Positions 5,085 through 11,304 of a stretch of DNA of 11,304 nucleotides are shown one piece after another. This stretch comes from UBA993 sp964389365. GTDB taxonomy: Bacteria > Bacillota > Dethiobacteria > DTU022. Numbering within the stretch: position 1 is the stretch's first letter; each line of letters opens with the position of its first letter. The notes under the pieces are model-generated. The model saw only the letters and a program-made list of their open reading frames with translations. It was not told where the DNA came from and did no database searches. A program made the translations under genes and the position numbers. The DNA is taken from positions 1 through 11,304 of the forward strand of contig CAYMDO010000044.1 in the NCBI GenBank assembly GCA_964389365.1, given 5' to 3'.

Positions 5085-7766
5085 TTGAGCTCGCCGGAAC
5101 CGGAAAAATTTATCGTAATTGACGGTAACAGTTTACTGTACCGGGCTTTTTACGCTTTACCCCTGTTACAGAACCGCCGCGGAGAACATACCAATGCCGT
5201 CTACGGTTTTACCACCATGCTCTATAAATTGTTGGAAGAAGAGCGGCCAGATTACCTGGCCGTTGCTTTTGATCCGCCGAAACCCTCATTTCGGGTGAAG
5301 ATTGCCGAAACTTATAAAGGCCAGAGAGAAAAAACCCCGGCTGAACTCAGCGAGCAGGTGGTTAAGGTGCGGAATATCCTTTCTGCCATGCAGATAGCTG
5401 TCTTCGAAATCGATGATTACGAAGCAGACGACGTGATCGGCACCCTGGCCGATCATTTTGTCGCTGCAGGGCATAATGTTGTTGTTGTTTCCGGTGATGC
5501 GGACCTGCTGCAGCTGGTTGGCGACCGGATCACTGTCATGCTTACAAAAAAAGGGATCAGTGTGATGGAGCGGTACAACCGCGATCGGCTAAAAAAAGAT
5601 TACGGTTTGGCCCCGGAACAGATCATTGAATTTAAAGCGCTTAAAGGCGATCCTTCTGATAATATTGCCGGAATCCCGGGCATTGGCGAAAAAACTGCCC
5701 GTAATCTGCTTGCCGAGTATAAAACGATCGATTCAATTTATGATCATCTTGATCAGCTGAAACTGAAGACAGCTGAAAATTTAAAGAATTATCGCGATCA
5801 GCTTATTACCGGGCGCGATCTCGTTACGCTCAGGCGGAATGTGCCGCTTAATATCGACATGGGTGCATGTCGTTTTCGCGAGCCTGACTGCGGTCTCCTG
5901 ATGCCGCTTTTTGAAGAGCTCGAATTTAAAAGCCTTATTAACCGGCTGAAGCCGGAAAAAGCCGATCCTGGTGCACAGCTGCCGGCCAAAACCGGCAGGT
6001 TCAGTGTCGAAGCGATAGCTGACTTAACCAAGCTGGAGATGATGCTCAATACTCTGCCGGACAGCTCGCAGTTAGCAATTTTTTGCGAACCGGAGTCAGG
6101 CCGCCCTTACTGGCAGCAGCCGCCAAGATGCATTGCCCTGGCCGTTGACAGCAGCAAAGGCTATTATCTGGCACCGGAGTTGGCAGTTGCAAAAAGCACC
6201 GCGGTTTTTAGCATGCTCTCGGCTCCCGGAGGCCGAAATATCAGCCTTGTGGTTCATAATAAAAAGTATATCGATCATCTCTGCCTGAAAAACAAGCTGC
6301 CGCTGCCGGCAGTAAAGTTTGATGTTCAACTGGCAGCCTACCTGGTTGATCCGGCAGCGAATAGTTACGATCCAGCTGTTCTTTTGCAGCAGTATTTGGG
6401 GTTGTCTGTTGATAGTGCCGTTGATCCCGGGAAAAAGGGTTTTGACCGGGAGCGCTATTACGAACTAACGGCGGAAACTGCCCGTAATCTTTTCCTGCTG
6501 CGGGATAAACTAAAAAATAAGCTGGCAGAACAGGATCTGGCGCCCCTGCTTTATGATTTGGAACACCCTCTGGCTTCAGTGCTGGCAAGGATGGAACAAC
6601 GTGGTATAAAGGTTGATGTCGGGTACCTGCGGGCACTGTCATCTGAAATAAAGATACGCCTTTCAGGGCTGGAGAAGGAAATCTACCTGATTGCCGGTGA
6701 AAGTTTTAATATTAACTCACCGCAACAGCTGGCTGCTATTCTTTTCGATAAACTGGGTTATCCGGTGCTGCGTAAAACTAAAACCGGGCGTTCAACCGAT
6801 ATGCGGGTGCTTGAAGAGCTGGCTGACCGGCATGGTGTTGCCGGAATGCTGATCAACTACCGTCAGCTTGCGAAGCTGGAAGGTACTTACCTTTCCGGCC
6901 TGGTGGATCTGGTCGATCATCAGGAACAGAAGATATTCACTACCCTGAACCAGGCTTCGACGGCCACCGGCCGCTTAAGCAGCAGCGATCCTAACCTGCA
7001 GAATATCCCGATCCGCCTTGAAGAAGGCCGAAAAATACGCCGGGCTTTTATCCCTGCCGGTACGGATAAAATATTTTTTGCGGCAGATTATTCACAGGTT
7101 GAACTGAGAATCCTGGCGCATTTATCGGCAGACCCTATCCTGATGGAGGCTTTTCGGTCAGGTCAGGATATCCACCGCCGTACAGCAGCCGAAGTGAACG
7201 GCATAAGCCTGGAAGAAGTGACCCCGCCAATGCGCGATCAGGCTAAGGCAGTAAACTTTGGCATCATTTACGGGTCCAGCGATTACGGTCTATCCCAGGG
7301 ACTTAAGATTTCTCGGGCTGAAGCAAGGGAATACATTGACGGTTACTTTAAACGTTATCAAGGTGTCAGGAAGTATATGGGCCAGGTTACCGAGCAGGCT
7401 AGGAAACAGGGGTATGTTACTACAATTCTAAACCGCAGGCGTTACCTGCCTGAAATAAACTCATCCAATTACAACATCCGCAGTTTTGCAGAAAGGATGG
7501 CTCTAAACACGCCGATACAGGGCAGCGCTGCCGATATTATCAAGCTGGCTATGATAAAAATCGATCAAATTATCAATGAGGGTGGATTTAGTGCCCGGAT
7601 GCTGCTGCAGATTCATGATGAACTGCTGTTTGAAATCGATGAAAATGAACTAGATTTCTTTGCCCCGCTGATCAGGCATGAAATGGAGCAGGCCTACCGG
7701 CTTTCAGTGCCTCTGCAGGTGGACTTAAAATGGGGCCCCAACTGGGAAGAACTTAAAAAATTATAA
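5085..7766 (+). CDS. polA: DNA polymerase I, predicted proofreading-deficient
   Basis: PolA fills gaps and removes RNA primers during Okazaki fragment processing and excision repair. The 893 aa product has the full-length three-domain layout. 5' nuclease (about 1-290): VIDGNS (11-16), YKGQREKTP (77-85), EADDVIGTL (113-121), VVSGDADLLQL (134-144), KGDPSDNIAGIPGIGEKTA (187-205). The 3'-5' exonuclease-like domain (about 300-480) is degenerate: the metal-binding FDxE is replaced by IFCE near 332-335, the KYD aspartate by KYI (394-396) and the YxxxD motif by LTAET (461-465), as in the inactive domains of Bacillus and Taq enzymes. Polymerase domain (about 490-893): motif A DYSQVELRILAHLS (668-681), O-helix RDQAKAVNFGIIYG (717-730), motif C QIHDELLFE (842-850). 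TTG start; 9 nt before mutM. Confidence 0.97.
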   Translation: MSSPEPEKFIVIDGNSLLYRAFYALPLLQNRRGEHTNAVYGFTTMLYKLLEEERPDYLAVAFDPPKPSFRVKIAETYKGQREKTPAELSEQVVKVRNILSAMQIAVFEIDDYEADDVIGTLADHFVAAGHNVVVVSGDADLLQLVGDRITVMLTKKGISVMERYNRDRLKKDYGLAPEQIIEFKALKGDPSDNIAGIPGIGEKTARNLLAEYKTIDSIYDHLDQLKLKTAENLKNYRDQLITGRDLVTLRRNVPLNIDMGACRFREPDCGLLMPLFEELEFKSLINRLKPEKADPGAQLPAKTGRFSVEAIADLTKLEMMLNTLPDSSQLAIFCEPESGRPYWQQPPRCIALAVDSSKGYYLAPELAVAKSTAVFSMLSAPGGRNISLVVHNKKYIDHLCLKNKLPLPAVKFDVQLAAYLVDPAANSYDPAVLLQQYLGLSVDSAVDPGKKGFDRERYYELTAETARNLFLLRDKLKNKLAEQDLAPLLYDLEHPLASVLARMEQRGIKVDVGYLRALSSEIKIRLSGLEKEIYLIAGESFNINSPQQLAAILFDKLGYPVLRKTKTGRSTDMRVLEELADRHGVAGMLINYRQLAKLEGTYLSGLVDLVDHQEQKIFTTLNQASTATGRLSSSDPNLQNIPIRLEEGRKIRRAFIPAGTDKIFFAADYSQVELRILAHLSADPILMEAFRSGQDIHRRTAAEVNGISLEEVTPPMRDQAKAVNFGIIYGSSDYGLSQGLKISRAEAREYIDGYFKRYQGVRKYMGQVTEQARKQGYVTTILNRRRYLPEINSSNYNIRSFAERMALNTPIQGSAADIIKLAMIKIDQIINEGGFSARMLLQIHDELLFEIDENELDFFAPLIRHEMEQAYRLSVPLQVDLKWGPNWEELKKL

Positions 7767-7775
7767 GGAGAATCA

Positions 7776-8651
7776 ATGCCTGAACTGCCCGAGGTTGAAG
7801 TAATACGACTGGAGCTGGAACCGCTGGTTACGGGCAAAATATTTGCTTCCCCCGTCTTGCTGATGTTGTCGGCTGTTCAGTATCCGGATCCTGAGATATT
7901 TACCGCAGCATTGGAAGGCCAAAAGGTGGTAAACCTCGCCCGCCGGGGTAAATACCTGTTTTTTATGCTCGATCGCGGTATCCTGGTTGTCCACCTGCGC
8001 ATGACCGGTAATTTAATATTCCGCAAAAAGGACGATCTGCCGAAGCCGGGCCGCTACCTGCGCGTAGAGCTGCCTTTCACCGACGGCAGCGCGCTGCAGT
8101 ACTCAGACATGCGCCGGTTTGGTCGGTTGTGGCTGGTTAAGGATGTAAGCCAGCTTGAGAGCCTGGTTTTAAAAAATGTGGGGCCGGATATTTATAATGA
8201 ACTCGACCCGATACAATTTAGTATATTGCTGAAAAAAAGGGGCAGACGAAATTTAAAGGCGCTGCTCCTTGATCAGAGCTGCTTTTCCGGAATGGGAAAT
8301 ATCTATATTGACGAATGCCTGCATCTCTGTAAGCTGCATCCCGAGCAGCAGGTGTCAGCCCTGACAGCGGCTGAAACTGAACGTCTCTACAACACAATTC
8401 AACGGGTTCTTGTCATGGGTATCGAGTACGGGGGAGCCAGTTTCCGTGACTACCGTAAAGCCAGCGGAGCGCTTGGCGAATTTCAGGATAAACTCAGTGT
8501 TTATGGCCGCAAAGGAGAGCATTGCTCATGTGGCGAGCTAATACAAAAAAAAGTAGTTGCCGGGCGCGGCACCTATTATTGTCCCCGCTGCCAGGTTAAG
8601 AGAGAGCCGAAATTGAATAAGGGTGCTGTCAAAAAGGGAGACATTCGCTGA
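7776..8651 (+). CDS. mutM: Formamidopyrimidine-DNA glycosylase (Fpg/MutM)
   Basis: MutM removes 8-oxoguanine and formamidopyrimidines from DNA and nicks the abasic site. The 291 aa product starts with the catalytic MPELPEVE (P2 nucleophile, E3, E6). K59 lies in RRGKYL; HLRMTG (73-78) and the MRRFG segment (112-116) give the void-filling residues M76, R113 and F115. The helix-two-turns-helix motif is LLLDQSCFSGMGNIYIDE (163-180) with N175. The zinc finger is present but the first knuckle is shortened: C250-S-C252-G instead of the usual CxxCG; the second is C269-P-R-C272, with R264 in AGRGTYYCP. A basic tail of about 19 residues follows. ATG follows AAGGAG closely. Its stop overlaps the coaE ATG by one base. 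Confidence 0.96.
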   Translation: MPELPEVEVIRLELEPLVTGKIFASPVLLMLSAVQYPDPEIFTAALEGQKVVNLARRGKYLFFMLDRGILVVHLRMTGNLIFRKKDDLPKPGRYLRVELPFTDGSALQYSDMRRFGRLWLVKDVSQLESLVLKNVGPDIYNELDPIQFSILLKKRGRRNLKALLLDQSCFSGMGNIYIDECLHLCKLHPEQQVSALTAAETERLYNTIQRVLVMGIEYGGASFRDYRKASGALGEFQDKLSVYGRKGEHCSCGELIQKKVVAGRGTYYCPRCQVKREPKLNKGAVKKGDIR

Positions 8652-9259
8652 TGTTAATTATCGGCTTAACCGGCGGTATTGCAACCGGCAAAAGCACTGT
8701 GGCAGAGATGCTGCGTCATAAAGGGGCTTTGCTTGTTGATGCAGACCAGTTGGCCCGCGAAGCGGTTGAGCCAAACCAACCGGCCTGGCAGGAAATTGTA
8801 AACTGGCTTGGCGATTCAGTTTTACTGCCGGACCGGAGTCTTGACCGAACTAAACTTGCTCAGTTGGTATTCGGCGATCCGCAAAAATTGAAAATCCTAA
8901 ACGCTATTATCCATCCCAGGGTAGGTAACCGGATCCTGGAACTGGCCAGAAAAATTGAAGAGGAAAAGCCCGATGCAGTAGTTGTCTATGATATTCCCCT
9001 GCTGATTGAAACAGGGATGCAGGAGATGGTCGACTTGGTCCTTTTGGTTTTTGCGCCGCGGGAATTTCAGCTTAAGCGGCTTGTAGAACGCGATGGATTA
9101 AACCCGGAAGAGGCCGGACAGCGCCTTGCCGCCCAGATGCCGATTGACGAAAAAAAGAGGTACGCGCACAGGGTAATTGACAATAGCGGTTCACTGGCGG
9201 AAACAAGGAAGCAGGTTGATCGCTTCTGGTATAACTTGAATCCTCTTAATGACAAATAA
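8651..9259 (+). CDS. coaE: Dephospho-CoA kinase
   Basis: CoaE phosphorylates the 3'-OH of dephospho-CoA with ATP, the last step of coenzyme A synthesis. The 202 aa product is of family length. Motifs: P-loop GLTGGIATGKS (5-15), VDAD (29-32) for substrate binding, LNAIIHP (83-89), VVYDIPLLIETG (111-122), the lid region around VERDGL (145-150), and a terminal IDNSG (176-180) nucleotide-binding segment. ATG 8651 overlaps the mutM stop (TGATG) and is preceded by GGGAG (8636-8640) inside mutM, pointing to translational coupling. The polA-mutM-coaE association is widespread in Firmicutes. A 45-nt gap with no visible terminator or promoter leads to the next gene. Confidence 0.96.
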   Translation: MLIIGLTGGIATGKSTVAEMLRHKGALLVDADQLAREAVEPNQPAWQEIVNWLGDSVLLPDRSLDRTKLAQLVFGDPQKLKILNAIIHPRVGNRILELARKIEEEKPDAVVVYDIPLLIETGMQEMVDLVLLVFAPREFQLKRLVERDGLNPEEAGQRLAAQMPIDEKKRYAHRVIDNSGSLAETRKQVDRFWYNLNPLNDK

Positions 9260-9304
9260 GAATATGAAGCGACCGATTGTAGCGCAGGTGGGAGGATCAA
9301 TTAC

Positions 9305-10171
9305 ATGCTGGCCGCAGCCCTTTCACTGTCAAATACTGATTTAAGTACCGTAGAGAGCTATGTATCCGGGGTCAAAAGGGTGCTTGATCCGGTTAAGCCC
9401 GATGTGGTAGTGCTTCCCGCTTACAGCGCTCTTGTTCTCGGCCTGGGAATTGGCAGGCTGCGCAGCGGCCAATCTTTTTCGGAGACTTATGCATCCTACA
9501 TCGCTGAAAGTGCAGGATGGAGCAGCGAATACCTTGATCTTCACTGCCGCCTTTCGAATGAACTGCAAATCTTCCTGGCAGCAGGCACAGTAATCGAGAA
9601 AGAAAATAATCGTGCCTACCAAACCGGTTACTGTTTTAATTCCGGTGGCCTAGTCTGCTGCGTGCAGCGGCAAACTCACCTGGCCTGTTTTGAGCGCGAC
9701 CTCCACCTGAGCCGTGGAGATAGTATTAGCCTGTTCAAAATTGGTGATTTATGGGCAGGATTGCTAGTCGGAAACGATGCCCGCCACCCGGAAGTTGGCA
9801 GGATCATGGCGCTTCATGGCGCTGATCTGGTTTTGCACTGTGGTTCACTTGAAGGGAAGCAAACCTGCTGGCAGCAGGCAGCCGCCCTGTGGGCCCAGGT
9901 TCAGCAAAACCAGTTTTTTGCAGTCGAAGCCCAACTTGCGGCAACGGTGGCCGGTTCATGCTTTGGTGCTGCATCGGCAGTAATTGCCCCCTGCGAGGTT
10001 ACTATCGGCAGTACCGGTTTCCTGGACCGCGGCAGCCCGGGTTCGCCGCTGGCCTATGCCGAACTTGACAGGGAGGCCCTGGCAAAAATCAGAACTGCTA
10101 ACCCGCTTCTCAAACATCTTAACCCTTCTGCGTATCCAGAACTATACACGGACAGGGGTGAAAAGAAATGA
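9305..10171 (+). CDS. Nitrilase-superfamily protein lacking the catalytic triad (predicted pseudoenzyme)
   Basis: I do not recognise a named family member. The fold resembles the carbon-nitrogen hydrolase (nitrilase) superfamily: PDVVVLPAY (32-40) aligns with the usual FPE strand, LAAGTV (91-96) with the next core strand, QRQTHL (121-126) with the RKxHL segment, GLLVGNDARHPEVGRI (152-167) with the ICYDxRFPE nucleophile elbow, and HGADLVLHC (171-179) with the following strand. By that alignment the Glu-Lys-Cys triad is replaced by A39, Q123 and G156, while a possible second Glu (E130) is kept. Hydrolase activity by the standard mechanism is therefore unlikely. It is rich in Cys (nine by my count). 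ATG 9305 follows GGAGG (9291-9295) at 9 nt. The stop overlaps the next gene, an apparently active relative, by 4 nt (ATGA), suggesting a partner or regulatory subunit. The fold call is by eye. Confidence 0.7.
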   Translation: MLAAALSLSNTDLSTVESYVSGVKRVLDPVKPDVVVLPAYSALVLGLGIGRLRSGQSFSETYASYIAESAGWSSEYLDLHCRLSNELQIFLAAGTVIEKENNRAYQTGYCFNSGGLVCCVQRQTHLACFERDLHLSRGDSISLFKIGDLWAGLLVGNDARHPEVGRIMALHGADLVLHCGSLEGKQTCWQQAAALWAQVQQNQFFAVEAQLAATVAGSCFGAASAVIAPCEVTIGSTGFLDRGSPGSPLAYAELDREALAKIRTANPLLKHLNPSAYPELYTDRGEKK

Positions 10172-11241
10172 ACTTAAACGGTTTTAAAGAAAAGCTTTTT
10201 CAACGCTACCTGGTCCGGAGCTGCCGCCAGGCGAAAGTCAGGGGTTACCTGCAAGGAAAGCTTCCTTCGTTACCGTTTTCCGAGCCTGTAGACCGGCGTC
10301 AGCTCAGGGTGGCTGCGCTGCAGGTCAAGCTTGAGCCCTGCCAAAACCCTATGGTATTTGCGGACCTAATCCTTCGCCGGGTTAAAGAAGCTTCTGACGC
10401 CGGGGCCAGACTGGTTGCCTTTCCCGAATACTTAAATCTGCTGCTGCTTGGAATGCTGCCCGGCTTTGCGCAGATGGAACGGGAATTCAGTGCGGAATCT
10501 GATGTTGATTGCACTGCTGACCGGCAGGCCGGCGAGGGGCAAATCAGCCTCCCTGATATATTTCGTTTTATGACCCCGGCCGTTCTGCCGCTCGTGTTCA
10601 CCCTGTTTTCATTAGTGGCCGCAGCTTATCGCCTCTATCTCATGGCCGGCAGCTATACGGTTGATGATAATGGATCATTGGTTAACCGTGCTTATCTATT
10701 CGGGCCACAGGGAGAACTCCTGGGCTTTCAGGATAAAGTACACCTGCTGCCGGTTGAAGAAAAGTGGGGGCTCAGGAGGGGAAAGGGCTTTGATACCTTC
10801 GAAACTGAGGCAGGCCGCCTGGCCGTGCCGGTTTGTATGGATGCCACCTTTTACGAGAGCTTCAGGATTTTAGAATACCGTGGTGTTGAAATAGTTATTT
10901 TACCGATAGCCAACCTGGAAGCTTATAACTATTGGCTGGCTTTAAGGGGGATCTGGCCGCGGGTCCAGGAGAGCCCCCTCTACGGCGTTAAAAGCGCCCT
11001 GGTCGGCAGTATTGCCGGCCTCACATTTACCGGCAGGGCGGGTATTTTTGCCCCCCTAGAGCTGACCCCGAACCGGGATGGAGTTATCGCCGAGGTGGAT
11101 CAATTTGATCGCGAAGCGATGGCCCTGGCCGATCTTGACCTCCATGCCTTGAATGAGTTGCGTCTTAACCATCCATGGCGCGATTGCAACCCCGCTTTGT
11201 ACCGCCGCTATTTTCCGCAGGCGTATAATCAAATAAAATAG
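10168..11241 (+). CDS. Carbon-nitrogen hydrolase (nitrilase superfamily) with N-terminal extension, substrate unknown
   Basis: Predicted thiol hydrolase or amidase acting on a non-peptide C-N bond; the substrate cannot be read from sequence. The triad is intact: E87 in LVAFPEY (82-88), K190 in FQDKVHL (187-193), C223 in VPVCMDATFYESFR (220-233); E197/E198 may be the usual additional Glu. The 357 aa length exceeds the common 260-310 because of a basic N-terminal extension (1-45, before the first core strand LRVAALQV) and an insertion of about 45 residues (90-135). A strongly hydrophobic stretch (137-154) precedes the core strand LYLMAGSYTV; it probably is the helix before that strand but could contact membrane. 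There is no typical signal peptide. ATG 10168 follows AGGGGTG (10154-10160) and overlaps the previous stop. It is the last gene before the window's right edge. Confidence 0.85.
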   Translation: MNLNGFKEKLFQRYLVRSCRQAKVRGYLQGKLPSLPFSEPVDRRQLRVAALQVKLEPCQNPMVFADLILRRVKEASDAGARLVAFPEYLNLLLLGMLPGFAQMEREFSAESDVDCTADRQAGEGQISLPDIFRFMTPAVLPLVFTLFSLVAAAYRLYLMAGSYTVDDNGSLVNRAYLFGPQGELLGFQDKVHLLPVEEKWGLRRGKGFDTFETEAGRLAVPVCMDATFYESFRILEYRGVEIVILPIANLEAYNYWLALRGIWPRVQESPLYGVKSALVGSIAGLTFTGRAGIFAPLELTPNRDGVIAEVDQFDREAMALADLDLHALNELRLNHPWRDCNPALYRRYFPQAYNQIK

Positions 11242-11260
11242 ATAAATAGTTTGTAACTGC

Positions 11261-11275
11261 TTAGGCATCGCCTAA
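11261..11275 (+). promoter_or_regulatory. Perfect inverted repeat, boxB-like hairpin before boxA
   Basis: TTAGGC (11261-11266), ATC loop, GCCTAA (11270-11275). It begins 19 nt after the hydrolase stop and ends 15 nt before the boxA-like element. It is not followed by a T-tract, so an intrinsic terminator is unlikely. In rRNA leaders a small hairpin (boxB) often stands just before boxA, which is the interpretation favoured here. A protein operator is the alternative. Confidence 0.4.
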
Positions 11276-11290
11276 TCAACCAGATATATT

Positions 11291-11304
11291 TGTTCTTTGA
11301 AAAC
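11291..11304 (+). promoter_or_regulatory. rRNA leader boxA (NusB/S10 antitermination site), cut by window edge
   Basis: TGTTCTTTGAAAAC, the last 14 bases, closely matches the boxA-type sequence found in rRNA leaders and 16S-23S spacers of Bacillus and other Firmicutes. NusB and ribosomal protein S10 bind this RNA and prevent premature termination of rRNA transcription. If correct, a 16S rRNA gene on the + strand should follow shortly beyond the window. The promoter for it is not convincingly visible. Confidence 0.6.

Noticed and set aside
9264..9344. Short ORF starting at ATG 9264 overlapping the first nitrilase-like gene
   Set aside because: About 26 codons in another frame, no good ribosome binding site of its own, and the GGAGG at 9291 clearly serves ATG 9305.
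10576..10629. True transmembrane helix in the hydrolase (residues about 137-154)
   Set aside because: Hydrophobic enough to notice, but it directly precedes a core beta strand where nitrilases normally have a helix; only one such segment and no signal peptide, so not annotated as membrane-spanning.
11224..11229. Perfect TATAAT near the end of the last gene as a promoter for the presumed rRNA operon
   Set aside because: No acceptable -35 box at 16-18 bp (the 17-bp position reads ACCGCC) and no extended -10 TG. It lies in coding sequence (Tyr-Asn codons) and may be chance; not listed as a feature.
11262..11290. TAGGCA-N17-TATATT as a promoter before boxA
   Set aside because: Transcription would begin inside boxA itself, so the antitermination element would not be transcribed intact; the -35 also falls inside the palindrome.

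Overview
The window is a tightly packed, single-strand (+) run of housekeeping genes from what looks like a Firmicute of the class Clostridia, perhaps a Peptococcaceae/Syntrophomonadales-type relative. This is inferred from the ribD-ribE-ribBA-ribH riboflavin order, polA-mutM-coaE synteny, strong AGGAGG-type ribosome binding sites, frequent TTG/GTG starts, a PolA with a degenerate 3'-5' exonuclease site, moderate GC content, and a Bacillus-type rRNA boxA at the right edge. No mobile element, CRISPR array or tRNA was seen.

Layout. (1) 1-1457: the 3' part of rsgA (ribosome small-subunit GTPase, start lies before the window) overlapping rpe (ribulose-5-phosphate 3-epimerase). (2) 1458-1574: the largest internal gap. 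It holds a GC-rich hairpin, an 8-bp direct repeat with 21-bp period and a good sigma-A-like promoter, but no recognisable FMN riboswitch. (3) 1575-5059: a complete riboflavin operon, ribD, ribE, ribBA, ribH, which takes GTP and ribulose-5-phosphate to riboflavin. The rpe gene just upstream interconverts ribulose-5-phosphate, a RibBA substrate. (4) 5085-9259: polA, mutM and coaE, that is DNA repair/replication plus the last step of CoA synthesis. (5) 9305-11241: two overlapping nitrilase-superfamily genes. The first has apparently lost all three catalytic triad residues (Glu, Lys, Cys replaced by Ala, Gln, Gly); the second keeps them and carries a basic N-terminal extension and a very hydrophobic segment. 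(6) 11242-11304: a short non-coding tail with a perfect 6-bp inverted repeat and, in the last 14 bases, a sequence matching the Firmicute rRNA boxA antitermination element, suggesting that an rRNA operon begins just past the window.

The most unusual item is the pseudoenzyme/enzyme nitrilase pair, translationally coupled by a 4-nt overlap. It may be a two-subunit amidase-like system of unknown substrate. Secondary oddities are a CxxC motif near the C-terminus of RibBA, a shortened CxC zinc knuckle in MutM, and possible riboswitch-independent control of the riboflavin operon.
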